From Verrucomicrobiales bacterium (GTDB lineage: Bacteria > Verrucomicrobiota > Verrucomicrobiia > Limisphaerales > UBA11320), in contig JAEUHE010000141.1 in NCBI GenBank assembly GCA_016793885.1, forward strand, positions 1 to 64,000: a stretch of DNA of 64,000 bases. Reading direction: 5' to 3'. Shown here piece after piece: positions 49,829 through 58,375 of this stretch. The notes under the pieces were generated by a model. It was given only the letters and a program-made list of their open reading frames with translations, did no database searches and was not told where the DNA came from. Position 1 is the first letter of the stretch; each line of letters starts with the position of its first letter. The position numbers and the translations under genes are program-made.

Positions 49829-50737
49829 TTAAACGGCCGCCATCCACTCTCTGAAGCGCGGAGCCGCGGCGGTCCTCAGCCCGCGGGTCGCGTGACGGTC
49901 CGCATATGAACGATAATCGCAATCCAGGGAGGATATGGCCTGCTGTATCGTGCCCCACGCCGCTTCTCGGAGGTCTGAAACGATTTTCATCAGCTGGAGC
50001 CGAGCCCGATGCGCGTTCGTCACTGCACTGAAATAGCACCGGAGCAGCGTTTCATCCGTCTCGGGTCCGAAGCCATTGTTGATCGACAGGTTTCCTAGAT
50101 CAAAGAAGGGATCTCCCATGCCGGCATACTCATAGTCGACCACCCAAATGTGATCCCCCTCGCGTAGCAGGTTGGCATTCAGGAGATCGTTGTGGCAGGG
50201 GCACTTGGTAACGGCATTCCGATTGAGCGCTTCCTCGATGCGTACGCCTAGTTTGGCAAGCTTGATCATCTCCGGGGAGGGATCGGCTCCTCGACGCATC
50301 GCCACTTTTAGATAGTCCTGCACCACTCGAAAAACTGGAAACCCGGCAGCGAGAGCAGGGCAACTGTGAATCCTCTTCAGAGAGCGAACCACGGCCGTGA
50401 GGCGCGGTTCGTTCTGGAGTTCTTCCTCGGTGATTCCCACCCCCGCAACGAAGCGGGTGATCAGTATCTGCGAGTCGGGCAGGTAGGCGAAGACCTCGGG
50501 GCCTGCGCCAGCTGCGGCAGCCGCGCAGGCCATGGCATGCTCGACGGCCCGATCGATACCAAGCAGATGGGTGTCAACTCCCGGAATTCGGACCACAAAA
50601 GCCTCGCCATCGATTTCGACCTTGAAGTTTCGATTCGTGATGCCCGCTTGGATTGGCGCCACGGCGGCGTTTCGTCCGTTCCATTGGGGAATGGACTCGA
50701 TCACTGCACGTAAAGCTGGGTCAGCACCGGGCTGCAT
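49829..50737 (-). CDS. Choline/aminoglycoside phosphotransferase-like kinase
   Basis: 302 residues from ATG 50737 (MQPGADPALRAVIE). The P-loop-like start PIQAGITNRNFKVEIDG, the Brenner motif CHNDLLNANLL and the metal site VVDYEYAGMGDPFFDLGN are those of choline kinase-like APH-fold enzymes; the second motif (DYEYA) points to choline or ethanolamine kinase rather than aminoglycoside kinase. The longer frame back to 51139 overlaps the divergent CotH gene and was not used. Substrate not established. Confidence 0.85.
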   Translation of the reverse strand: MQPGADPALRAVIESIPQWNGRNAAVAPIQAGITNRNFKVEIDGEAFVVRIPGVDTHLLGIDRAVEHAMACAAAAAGAGPEVFAYLPDSQILITRFVAGVGITEEELQNEPRLTAVVRSLKRIHSCPALAAGFPVFRVVQDYLKVAMRRGADPSPEMIKLAKLGVRIEEALNRNAVTKCPCHNDLLNANLLREGDHIWVVDYEYAGMGDPFFDLGNLSINNGFGPETDETLLRCYFSAVTNAHRARLQLMKIVSDLREAAWGTIQQAISSLDCDYRSYADRHATRGLRTAAAPRFREWMAAV

Positions 50738-50927
50738 ATGCGGGAACCGGCGGCCCAAGACTGGTCCGCCCTGAGGTTCATCATAACCATCCTCAAAGTC
50801 CCCGCCAGGGCTAATATGCGGCTCGTCCAGGCCGCCCGGTTGGCGGCGTGGCTGATCGATGAGGACCACCTTCGAACCAAGCTTGCATTTACGGCCTTCG
50901 TCGAGGTTCACTTTACCCGTTAATGCG

Positions 50928-52166
50928 ATGAAGCACATGCTCTTCATGCTGGTGACGTTGGGGCTCTGGACGTCTGCGAGCCGTGCTGCGGAGCAGCCCG
51001 TCGAATCCCACTTGCCGCGCGTTCTCCTCAGGTCGGAGGAGCCCGTCGCATCCGACCGACGAGTGCCATGCCGAGTGCAGTGGGTCTTTCCGCCCGGACT
51101 TGGTTCAGGACGCACTGGCGAACTTGCCGGGACGATCAAGTTCCATGGAGCCAGCTCCCAGGCCTATCCCAAGAAGTCCTTCGCGCTGACGCTGGATCAG
51201 CCTGTCTCATGGCTGGGGATGCGCACCCATGCTCATTGGGTTTTAAATGCGGCGTTTGTCGATCGTTCTCTGATGCGGCACAAGCTGTCCTACGACTTGT
51301 TCCGTTCCCTTTCCACGTCCAACGCGCCTCGCTTCGCGGCGGCAAGTCGGTTCCTCGAGGTTAATTACAACGGCAACTATCGCGGTGTCTATCTACTCAT
51401 GGAACGTGTGGATCGGGCGCTGTTGGGGCTGCAGCGCTTTGACAGCAATAACCTGCATCATGCCTGTCTCTACAAGGCGGTGGATCATTCTGCTACCTTC
51501 GATCACCTGGGTCATGGAGGATTCGAGCAGCGGGAGCCGGATCCACTGATCAAGGAATACTGGGGGCCGCTGGACCGGTTCAACCGGTTTGTCAGCACTA
51601 CGAAAGACGCCGAATTTTTTGATCCAGCGAAGGGCATTGCCACTCGCCTGGACCTGGATAACACGATCGACTTTCACCTGCTCGTGTTGTTGACCAGCAA
51701 CATGGACGGGTTTGACAAGAACCTGCTCCTCGGGCGTGACGCACCGGGGACTAATGGTCCTTTGCCGAAGTTCTTTTTCGTGCCCTGGGACTACGATGCC
51801 ACGTTTGGGCGCAATTGGGAAGCGAGCCGAGTTGGGACCGACGCGTGGCTTTCGAATCATCTCTTCGAGCGCCTGCTGACGCAGGCGGAGTATCGAGTGA
51901 GATTCTCGAGTCGATGGCGGCAACTGCGGAGCCGGTCTTTTTCCCTATCAACCATTCAGAACCTGATCGACGAGAACGCGCGAATCGTCGGCGATGCAGC
52001 TCGCCGTAATTCGGCTCGCTGGCGGACGGCCGAGGGGAGCTATCCTGACCTGCTCACTTTCGAGGAGGACGTGGCTCAAATGAAGCAATGGGTCGTTGAA
52101 CGATTGGAGTGGCTGGATCGAGAAATCGGACAGCGCACCGAGGTGACGCCGGAGGAAACCCGATGA
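50928..52166 (+). CDS. CotH kinase family protein, exported
   Basis: 412 residues with a signal peptide (LFMLVTLGLWTSASRAAE). CotH-type pattern: IKFHGASSQAYPKKSFALTL, WVLNAAFVDRSLMRHKLSYD, NYRGVYLLMERVDR, and FFVPWDYDATFGRNW, in which the DYD aspartates fit the metal-binding site of CotH kinases. CotH proteins phosphorylate proteins or related substrates in spores and in extracellular matrices. The frame continues open beyond the TGA at 52164-52166 into the next cytochrome gene. Confidence 0.88.
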   Translation: MKHMLFMLVTLGLWTSASRAAEQPVESHLPRVLLRSEEPVASDRRVPCRVQWVFPPGLGSGRTGELAGTIKFHGASSQAYPKKSFALTLDQPVSWLGMRTHAHWVLNAAFVDRSLMRHKLSYDLFRSLSTSNAPRFAAASRFLEVNYNGNYRGVYLLMERVDRALLGLQRFDSNNLHHACLYKAVDHSATFDHLGHGGFEQREPDPLIKEYWGPLDRFNRFVSTTKDAEFFDPAKGIATRLDLDNTIDFHLLVLLTSNMDGFDKNLLLGRDAPGTNGPLPKFFFVPWDYDATFGRNWEASRVGTDAWLSNHLFERLLTQAEYRVRFSSRWRQLRSRSFSLSTIQNLIDENARIVGDAARRNSARWRTAEGSYPDLLTFEEDVAQMKQWVVERLEWLDREIGQRTEVTPEETR

Positions 52167-52232
52167 ATACGCCTCCGACATCGGGTCTCCCGGTTTGACA
52201 AGTCCACCTCTGTAGCAAAAACTAAGCCCATT

Positions 52233-53180
52233 CTGAGTGCCAACGCCTCAATCCGCATTCTCGCCCTCGGCAACCTTATCGTTTCGGCTCTGCTCTTGCC
52301 TTGTCTTGGTGTGGAACCGCCATCCACTGCCGCTGGTCCGGAACTGGCGTTGATCAAACCGGCTGTTTCCACCAGCACCGGGCTGCTCCTCGAGCCGCCG
52401 CTGGATCTGTCGCACTACTCCACTGAGGATTTTATGGCGATGAGTTCGACGGTGGGGGTAGACAAAATCCATAAGAAGTGGACCACTGCAGTAGTCGCCC
52501 TTCCGCCTCATGGGCGCGCGGATGTGCACGGCCTGACCAAGCAGGAGGTGAAGGAATACATGGTTCAGGCTCGTCGACTCTTTGATCAGGGAAAGGCTGT
52601 CCCTATCTCCGACGTTGGATTGATCAGCACCCAGGAGGATGTGATCCGCAAACCCATGTTGAATCACATCTCCGCATTCTCCAACGCGGTGGCGCGCGTT
52701 TATCTGTTGGTTCAGAGGACATCGACCGACAAAGGGTGGGGATACTATTCCATTGTTCAGGATCTCACGACTCAGCCGCCTTGGGATTATTTCGCGGAGC
52801 TGAAAGGTGAAAGCGTCAAGTTTGAGGGGGCCACCTGTTACAAATGTCATTCTTCCGGCCCGCTCGCCATTCACCCAGCGCGGGCCGATCTCGTGAACGA
52901 TCCTAAGCTCGCTGCGGCCATCAGCAAACACATCGCCGATCAACCCCTCTCGCGTTTCCACTTTCCTGAGGGGGAGACTCCGGCTGACTATGGTAAGCCC
53001 CTGGCCTTAAAGTTTTGTAGCAAGTGTCATGACGCTGATGGTGATCGCATGCCGCTGTTCAAGGTGCACGCGCATCCCATTCGGATCCTGGTTGACTTCG
53101 GATACATGCCGCCTCGGCGCAGTCTTAACCCCGCTGAGATAGCTGAATTGAAAGCCTGGCTTGATCAGAAGGGGCAATGA
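52233..53180 (+). CDS. Exported dihaem cytochrome-like protein with a non-ATG start
   Basis: About 315 residues. Two CxxCH motifs: CYKCH (near 52839-52853) and CSKCH (near 53017-53031), the latter followed by HAHPIRILVDFGYMPPRRS. No ATG or GTG in frame gives a full protein: CTG at 52233 or ATT at 52230 begins SANASIRILALGNLIVSALL, a good signal-peptide core, whereas TTG at 52296 would cut it off. The frame is the same as that of CotH and stays open from its TGA. It may be a CotH-linked electron-transfer partner (inference from position). Confidence 0.75.
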   Translation: MSANASIRILALGNLIVSALLLPCLGVEPPSTAAGPELALIKPAVSTSTGLLLEPPLDLSHYSTEDFMAMSSTVGVDKIHKKWTTAVVALPPHGRADVHGLTKQEVKEYMVQARRLFDQGKAVPISDVGLISTQEDVIRKPMLNHISAFSNAVARVYLLVQRTSTDKGWGYYSIVQDLTTQPPWDYFAELKGESVKFEGATCYKCHSSGPLAIHPARADLVNDPKLAAAISKHIADQPLSRFHFPEGETPADYGKPLALKFCSKCHDADGDRMPLFKVHAHPIRILVDFGYMPPRRSLNPAEIAELKAWLDQKGQ

Positions 53181-53189
53181 GGCCCTTCG

Positions 53190-54818
53190 TTAATTGGCAC
53201 GATTCGGAGGGAAGTATTTCTCGAGAATCTTTCGGCTTGGGGGACGAGTCAGCAGTGACCCAATCACCATGAAAAATGCCGATCCTAGGACCATGGGGAG
53301 CACGGGGAGATAGCCATAAACCAGGACGTTGCTAGGACTGCGCAGGAACATCCGGCCTAACATGGGAAAGATCTCGTGCATCGGTTGGCCCGGTTTAGGA
53401 GCGAGGGCAGCGGTGTTATCGTAGAGCCACCAGGTTCCTGACATGGCGAAGATCACCCAGATGGCTGCTGCGAGAGCCCCCCACTTGGTGCTCCGCTTCC
53501 AGAACAGGGCCGCGAGCATGATCGGGGCAAGCGCCGCGAACCCGGAGAAGGCGAAGCGGATCGCCAGCTCGAAGATGCCGGCCTTGTCCTCTAAGCGCAA
53601 CCCGACCAAATAGGCTAGGGCAGTGACTAAGATCACAAAGATTCGACCAGTCCACACTTGCGCTTTGTCGCCGAAACGTTCCTTTCCCCCATAGTGCGCG
53701 AAGATGTCCTGGGAGAACATGGTGCAGAGCGCAAGAATCTGGGAGTCGGACGCCATCACACACGCCATAATGGCGGCCCCCAGTACGCCAGCCAGCACGG
53801 CGTCGGTATTCAGTGTAAGCAGTCGTAAAATAACATCATCGGATTCGCCCGCCTTGAGGCCCGGAAATTGGTGAGCTGCGACGACGCCAAGCACGACACA
53901 GGGTAGCCAGATGAGCGCGATACAGATGGGATAGAACACGACGGTCTTCTTGAAGGACGTAACCTTCTCGGCGGTCATGCACATGATGGCAATGTGCGGA
54001 AACATGATCGCGGACAGCGGGATCAAGGTGTAACTGAAGAACTCCTCCATGGGGATTCTTTCGCGGGTGAGCAGCGGAGCGGTCTTGGGGTTTGATGCTA
54101 GTTCACCCATGATCCGATCGAATCCTCCGAGGTTCTTGGAGATCAAAACGAACGCGATTGCCCCAAATCCCAGAAAGAGCAGTGTCTGGAACATGTTCAC
54201 CCAAGCCGTGCCGCGCATTCCGCCAAAGAACACATAGCTCATCACGACGATCGCGACGATGGCGCCACCGAACTCATAGCTGATCCAGTGCTTGGTCTCC
54301 ATCAGCGTTTTGCCATCACGTGTTACCTCGTGAAGTATCGGTTTCCCATCTGGTCCCATCACTGTGGTGAGCGCCTCCAGGGTGTGGCCGCCACCCATCA
54401 CCCCGATGATGATGTAAGGCACCAGCATCCCCGCCGTGAGAGCGAAGATCACGGTTCCGATATGAGAGCACTCCCAGCGATCTCGAAAATACTGCACTTG
54501 AGTGACATGTCCGAACTGCTTCCCAAGCGCCCAGAGCCTTGTCCCGATAAAGAACAGGCATAGAGGAATGACCAGCCCTGAGGCTGAGGCCATCAAGCCG
54601 TAGACTCCGATCCCCCGTTGGTAGGCCAGTCCTGAACTGCCCAGGATGGCGAAGGCGGTCATATTGGTGCCAAAGATCGCGAGAAGGAACACGTAAGGCC
54701 CGAGGGACCGATTCGCGACGAAGAAGTCATCGCGAGATCCTGTGCCTTTGCGGAATGCGAAGATGCCTATATAGAGGACGATGCAAAGGTAGACGGCGAC
54801 GATGACAGCAGGAATCAC
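53190..54818 (-). CDS. Sodium:solute symporter family protein (SSS)
   Basis: 542 residues, about 13 membrane helices. N-terminal family motifs: FAFRKGTGSRDDFFVANRSL and TNMTAFAILGSSGLAYQRG. The region VPYIIIGVMGGGHTLEALT and the long central helices fit the pantothenate/proline/amino-acid symporter group. Its ATG overlaps the stop of the DUF3311 protein, which is the expected partner. The solute cannot be predicted from this alone. Last gene of a five-gene minus-strand operon starting with the HPF gene. Confidence 0.9.
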   Translation of the reverse strand: MIPAVIVAVYLCIVLYIGIFAFRKGTGSRDDFFVANRSLGPYVFLLAIFGTNMTAFAILGSSGLAYQRGIGVYGLMASASGLVIPLCLFFIGTRLWALGKQFGHVTQVQYFRDRWECSHIGTVIFALTAGMLVPYIIIGVMGGGHTLEALTTVMGPDGKPILHEVTRDGKTLMETKHWISYEFGGAIVAIVVMSYVFFGGMRGTAWVNMFQTLLFLGFGAIAFVLISKNLGGFDRIMGELASNPKTAPLLTRERIPMEEFFSYTLIPLSAIMFPHIAIMCMTAEKVTSFKKTVVFYPICIALIWLPCVVLGVVAAHQFPGLKAGESDDVILRLLTLNTDAVLAGVLGAAIMACVMASDSQILALCTMFSQDIFAHYGGKERFGDKAQVWTGRIFVILVTALAYLVGLRLEDKAGIFELAIRFAFSGFAALAPIMLAALFWKRSTKWGALAAAIWVIFAMSGTWWLYDNTAALAPKPGQPMHEIFPMLGRMFLRSPSNVLVYGYLPVLPMVLGSAFFMVIGSLLTRPPSRKILEKYFPPNRAN

Positions 54819-55063
54819 TTGGGCTCCTTTGGCTTAGTGCTAGCGGGCTGTTCGTCTGGAGACAGTTCTTTGGGCCAAGCAAACCTCACCAGGACTACCA
54901 TGGTGAGAGAGGCTGCGATCGAATAGATGACATGGTAAGCAAGGCCTACGGGAAGGAAGCCGAAAACCAGGGGTTCGATGCGCTTCCAGTTCCAGAAATC
55001 TTGGTGTAACACATACAGCCCCGCCACCAATAGCGTGAGAAGAATGGATTTGGCCATAAGCAA
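54815..55063 (-). CDS. DUF3311 small membrane protein, symporter partner
   Basis: 82 residues (80 from MAKSIL at 55057), two hydrophobic helices (ILLTLLVAGLYVLHQDFW and GFLPVGLAYHVIYSIAASL). The HQDFW motif and the position directly before an SSS symporter are the known context of DUF3311. The stop overlaps the symporter start by ATGA. Confidence 0.88.
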   Translation of the reverse strand: MLMAKSILLTLLVAGLYVLHQDFWNWKRIEPLVFGFLPVGLAYHVIYSIAASLTMVVLVRFAWPKELSPDEQPASTKPKEPK

Positions 55064-55067
55064 CGAG

Positions 55068-55727
55068 TTAGCTGAACAAGTGGAACCACGCTTCGGATCC
55101 GCCCCAGCAAAGGGCTGCGAAGAACCCCAGGCAGAATGCGAATTGGACGCATCCTGCTAGAAACACCAACCCGTCGTGCTCGAGTCCGGCGGCAGCTATC
55201 AGAATGATGGTGAGTGCTGGAAACGCGTTGCTAAAGGGCACGGGGAGGGGGAGGAGGAGGAGGAGGCCGCAGGCCAGCACGATCGCTCCGCTAGCGCTCT
55301 TGAAGGCAACCGGATAGTCGGGATACAGCAGCCTGGGTCTCAAGAGTTTTTCCAACCGGCCGAACCCACGGCTGGCCGCCAACAAGAGCTTAGGGAGTAT
55401 CTTTGAGGGCAGTTCCCTCGTCATGAGCCTTCTAGGAATCCAGGGGCGTTGAGCTAGAAGCATCCGGAGTCCAAGCGACGCGATGATCAAGCCGAAGACC
55501 GTCGAGAAGCCCGGCAGCGGAATGGGGGTGATGAATGGGAATGCCAGCAGGATCAGCATGGCATTGTAACCGCGCAGCTGGAGGACGTCGATGACCTCCC
55601 CTAGCTGCACCTGCCTACCCGAGAACTGAGCAGCCAATCTTCCGAGTTGGCTGGACAGAGTACGTTTAATCACCCGCGCTGGCGCCGGGGGGGGGTCCCC
55701 CGGCTGACTGGAGGGGTTAGATGTCAT
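55068..55727 (-). CDS. ExoD-family exopolysaccharide synthesis protein
   Basis: 219 residues, four to five membrane helices. The pattern VDVLQLRGYNAMLILLAFPF, then FITPIPLPGFSTVFGLIIA and the long C-terminal helices match ExoD-like proteins, which affect exopolysaccharide production and alkaline tolerance. The start ATG (55727) overlaps the TerC stop by ATGA, and four nt separate it from DUF3311. The clustering with TerC and a Na+ symporter fits an ion or pH-stress operon. Confidence 0.85.
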   Translation of the reverse strand: MTSNPSSQPGDPPPAPARVIKRTLSSQLGRLAAQFSGRQVQLGEVIDVLQLRGYNAMLILLAFPFITPIPLPGFSTVFGLIIASLGLRMLLAQRPWIPRRLMTRELPSKILPKLLLAASRGFGRLEKLLRPRLLYPDYPVAFKSASGAIVLACGLLLLLPLPVPFSNAFPALTIILIAAAGLEHDGLVFLAGCVQFAFCLGFFAALCWGGSEAWFHLFS

Positions 55728-56677
55728 GCTCCCTTAGATTCGGCGACACCGGGCGGGATGATGATCTTCTTCGGACGGAGAAGTGACATTACGACGGAAG
55801 TGCCCAGGATGAGCACGATCACACCGAGCGATACCAGTGTGTCCAGTTTGTAGGGCGAGTGCGCCAGGAGCATCTTCACTCCGACAAAGGTCAGGACGAC
55901 TCCGAGCCCAATCTTCAAGTAGTGGAACTTGTCCATGACGCCCGCCAGCGCGAAGTAGAGCGAGCGCAGGCCCAGGATGGCGAACACGTTCGAAGTATAA
56001 ACGATAAACGGGTCGGTGGTGACCGCGAAAATCGCCGGAATGGAGTCGACCGCGAAGATGAGATCGGAGATCTCGACCAACAATAGGACAACAAAGAGCG
56101 GGGTGGCCATGCGGACGCCATTTTCCTTCACGAAAAACTTGTCGCCCCGGTAATCGGAAGTCACAGGCATGAGCTTCTTGAACCAGCGCACCACTGGATT
56201 CCGTTCCGGATGGATCTCCTCCTCCCGTTTAAAAATCATCTTGAGGCCCGTCAAGATCAGGAAGGCGCCGAAGATATAAATAATCCAGGCGAACTTGGTG
56301 ATGAGGGCAGCACCGATGACGATCATGGCCGCCCTCATGCACAGCGCTCCCAAGATGCCCCAGAAGAGAACTTTGTGTTGGTACAGCTGGGGGACAGCGA
56401 AGTAGGAGAAAAGCAGTGCGAAGACGAACACGTTGTCGACACTGAGGGATTTTTCAATCACGTATCCGGTAAAGAACTCGAGCGCCTTTTGGGGGCCGGA
56501 GAAATACCACAGGCCGAGGTTAAAAAGGAGCGCGAGCCCGATCCACGTCACGGTCCAGGCCATGGATTCCTTGAACGTCACAACATGGGCATTGCGGTGG
56601 AAGACACCAAGATCCAACGCGAGCATGGCGAGCACGAAGACGTTAAAGCCGACCCAAAGCCATAAGGTTTCAGTCAT
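55724..56677 (-). CDS. TerC/Alx-family membrane protein
   Basis: 317 residues, about eight helices. Family signatures: FTGYVIEKSLSVDNVFVFAL, FVVLLLVEISDLIFAVDSIP with the conserved acidic residues, and FVVYTSNVFAILGLRSLYF. Alx/TerC proteins handle metal ions, notably Mn2+, and respond to alkaline pH or tellurite. The ATG overlaps the HPF stop and its own stop overlaps the ExoD start. Confidence 0.92.
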   Translation of the reverse strand: MTETLWLWVGFNVFVLAMLALDLGVFHRNAHVVTFKESMAWTVTWIGLALLFNLGLWYFSGPQKALEFFTGYVIEKSLSVDNVFVFALLFSYFAVPQLYQHKVLFWGILGALCMRAAMIVIGAALITKFAWIIYIFGAFLILTGLKMIFKREEEIHPERNPVVRWFKKLMPVTSDYRGDKFFVKENGVRMATPLFVVLLLVEISDLIFAVDSIPAIFAVTTDPFIVYTSNVFAILGLRSLYFALAGVMDKFHYLKIGLGVVLTFVGVKMLLAHSPYKLDTLVSLGVIVLILGTSVVMSLLRPKKIIIPPGVAESKGA

Positions 56678-57030
56678 GCGGTGCGAGTGTTAAGGCGGCT
56701 TCGACCGATTCGAGTGGCGGGACTCTGGTGGACGGTAGTCTGTTCTGCTGGCTTGGCCGCCCGGCTAGCGATCGCCTTCCGCAGTTGGGCCCAAGCTTTC
56801 TCACAAGCCGCCCGGATGGTGTGGTCGCGCGCCTGGGCAAAGATGTCGGGGCCCGGGGTTACCAAATGAACGCGGGCTTCGTAGGCGGGACTGCCCTGGA
56901 CATGGCGAATGAGCTCGATGTTTGCCTCGTCGATTTGTCGCGCCTGCCCCAAGGGTAACACTTGCTCCTCCACCCAGGAGTCCAGTTTGTTCGTTGATGG
57001 AATGTTGGTATGCTTCAAGGTCATTTTCAT
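56674..57030 (-). CDS. HPF/RaiA-type ribosome-associated protein
   Basis: 118 residues. The fold pattern MTLKHTNIPSTNKLDSWV and the strand-helix arrangement EARVHLVTPGPDIF, ACEKAWAQLRKAIASR match ribosome hibernation factors of the short type. Its presence as first gene of a TerC/ExoD/symporter operon (all coupled by ATGA) is unusual and suggests a stress-linked regulation of translation. The divergent gap 57031-57154 to the LysR gene should hold its promoter. Confidence 0.78.
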   Translation of the reverse strand: MKMTLKHTNIPSTNKLDSWVEEQVLPLGQARQIDEANIELIRHVQGSPAYEARVHLVTPGPDIFAQARDHTIRAACEKAWAQLRKAIASRAAKPAEQTTVHQSPATRIGRSRLNTRTA

Positions 57031-57154
57031 ATGCTGGATTCTCGTTCATTTCGTCGGCGTTCATGCACGGGCTGAACCTAGGTCTGTTTCGCGTGAGGAT
57101 CTAATACGCGTTTCCGAATGGACGCTTAGGTTTAACCGAAGTAATGTCCGGGGC

Positions 57155-58051
57155 ATGGACTGGCTCAATTACCATCACTTGCGATACTTTTGGACCGTGG
57201 CCAAAGAGGGCAGTCTGGCCCGAGCTGCGGAGAAGCTGCATGTCTCCCAGCCGTCCATCTCTGAGCAGATTCGAGAATTGGAGGGGGCGCTGGGTGAGAA
57301 GCTCTTCAAGCGAGAAGGCCGCTCCAATAAGCTTACCGAGGCCGGTCAGGTGGTGTTGGGCTACGCGGACGAGATTTTCGCCTTGGGCCGCGAGCTGACG
57401 AATGCGGTGCATCGGAAGCCGGGCGCGAAGGCCATGCGCCTGTACGTGGGAGTCGCGGATTCGTTTCCCAAGCTGGTGACGAATGAGATCCTGAAACCAG
57501 TGTTCTCCCTGCCGCAGACCGTTCACGTGATATGCCGGGAAGGAAAAATGACCGATTTGTTGGCTCAATTGGCCGCCCATCGGTTGGATATCGTGCTGGC
57601 CGATGAGGTGGCGCCGAGCAGCACGAACTTCAAGGTTTTTAACCACTCTTTGGGTGAGACCAGCACCACTTTTTGCGCCGAGAGGCGGCTAGCCAAGAAG
57701 CTGAGGACCGGGTTTCCTCAGTCCCTGCATGACTCTCCGGCACTGTTGCCTTCGGAGAACACTCCATTTCGGCGGACGTTGGAGACCTGGTTTCATGCGC
57801 TGGGGATCGAACCTCGCATCGTGGCGGAGTTTGAAGACTTGGCCTTGATGAAGGTGATGGCGGCCGAAGGCCGGGGGTTTATCGCGGTTCCAACCCTGGC
57901 GGTGCGCGATGCGGTGGATCACTACCAGTTCGAGGCAATCGGCGAGGCTGCGGGCTGCCGGCTGCATTTCCAGGCTGTGACGGCGGAGCGCCGTATCGAG
58001 CACGCCGCGGTCGCTCTGATCACGGAGACAGCCAGGCGGAACTTGGGCTGA
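57155..58051 (+). CDS. LysR-type regulator, NhaR-like
   Basis: 298 residues from ATG 57155 (MDWLNYHHLRYFWTVAKEGS), with the winged helix in AAEKLHVSQPSISEQIREL and an effector-binding domain beginning near KAMRLYVGVADSFP. The unusual N-terminus and PSISEQIRELE pattern are those of NhaR, the sodium/alkali-responsive LysR activator. Upstream, the HPF operon is divergent, and downstream the SbtB gene is convergent, so it is placed to control either. Confidence 0.85.
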   Translation: MDWLNYHHLRYFWTVAKEGSLARAAEKLHVSQPSISEQIRELEGALGEKLFKREGRSNKLTEAGQVVLGYADEIFALGRELTNAVHRKPGAKAMRLYVGVADSFPKLVTNEILKPVFSLPQTVHVICREGKMTDLLAQLAAHRLDIVLADEVAPSSTNFKVFNHSLGETSTTFCAERRLAKKLRTGFPQSLHDSPALLPSENTPFRRTLETWFHALGIEPRIVAEFEDLALMKVMAAEGRGFIAVPTLAVRDAVDHYQFEAIGEAAGCRLHFQAVTAERRIEHAAVALITETARRNLG

Positions 58052-58071
58052 GGCGGTTTCCACTTGTTGGA

Positions 58072-58374
58072 TCAGAATTTTTGCGCTCGCAGCACTCGTA
58101 TCTCCGTCTCGTAAGCGACCATGGCGAATTTTGGAAAGAACTCGTTTTCTAATCGAGCGAGGAGGCGTTGTGAAACCGCATCTGTTAGAATCACCTCGAC
58201 CTGAATATTGGCGAATTCCTGGATTTCGGCGGTACGCCGGCCTTTACTGCCTTCTCCTTCAACCGTGAAGAGGGTGTAACCATGAGCGCCTACCTCAGTT
58301 AGCAACTTCTTCAGAGGCTCGCGCGCCAGGGCTTCGCAGATGATGGTCACCAGTTTGGCGGGGTGGGTAGTCAT
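58072..58374 (-). CDS. sbtB: SbtB-like PII-family regulatory protein
   Basis: 100 residues from ATG 58374 (MTTHPAKLVTIICEA), a start one nt after the SbtA stop. The ferredoxin-like PII fold is evident: TIICEALAREPLKKLLTEVG, VEGEGSKGRRTAEIQEF where the T-loop lies, and VEVILTDAVSQRLLARLE. SbtB binds adenine nucleotides (cAMP, ADP, ATP) and inhibits SbtA when carbon is sufficient. A conserved C-terminal CGPxGC-type redox loop is absent here. Confidence 0.85.
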   Translation of the reverse strand: MTTHPAKLVTIICEALAREPLKKLLTEVGAHGYTLFTVEGEGSKGRRTAEIQEFANIQVEVILTDAVSQRLLARLENEFFPKFAMVAYETEIRVLRAQKF

Positions 58375-58375
58375 T

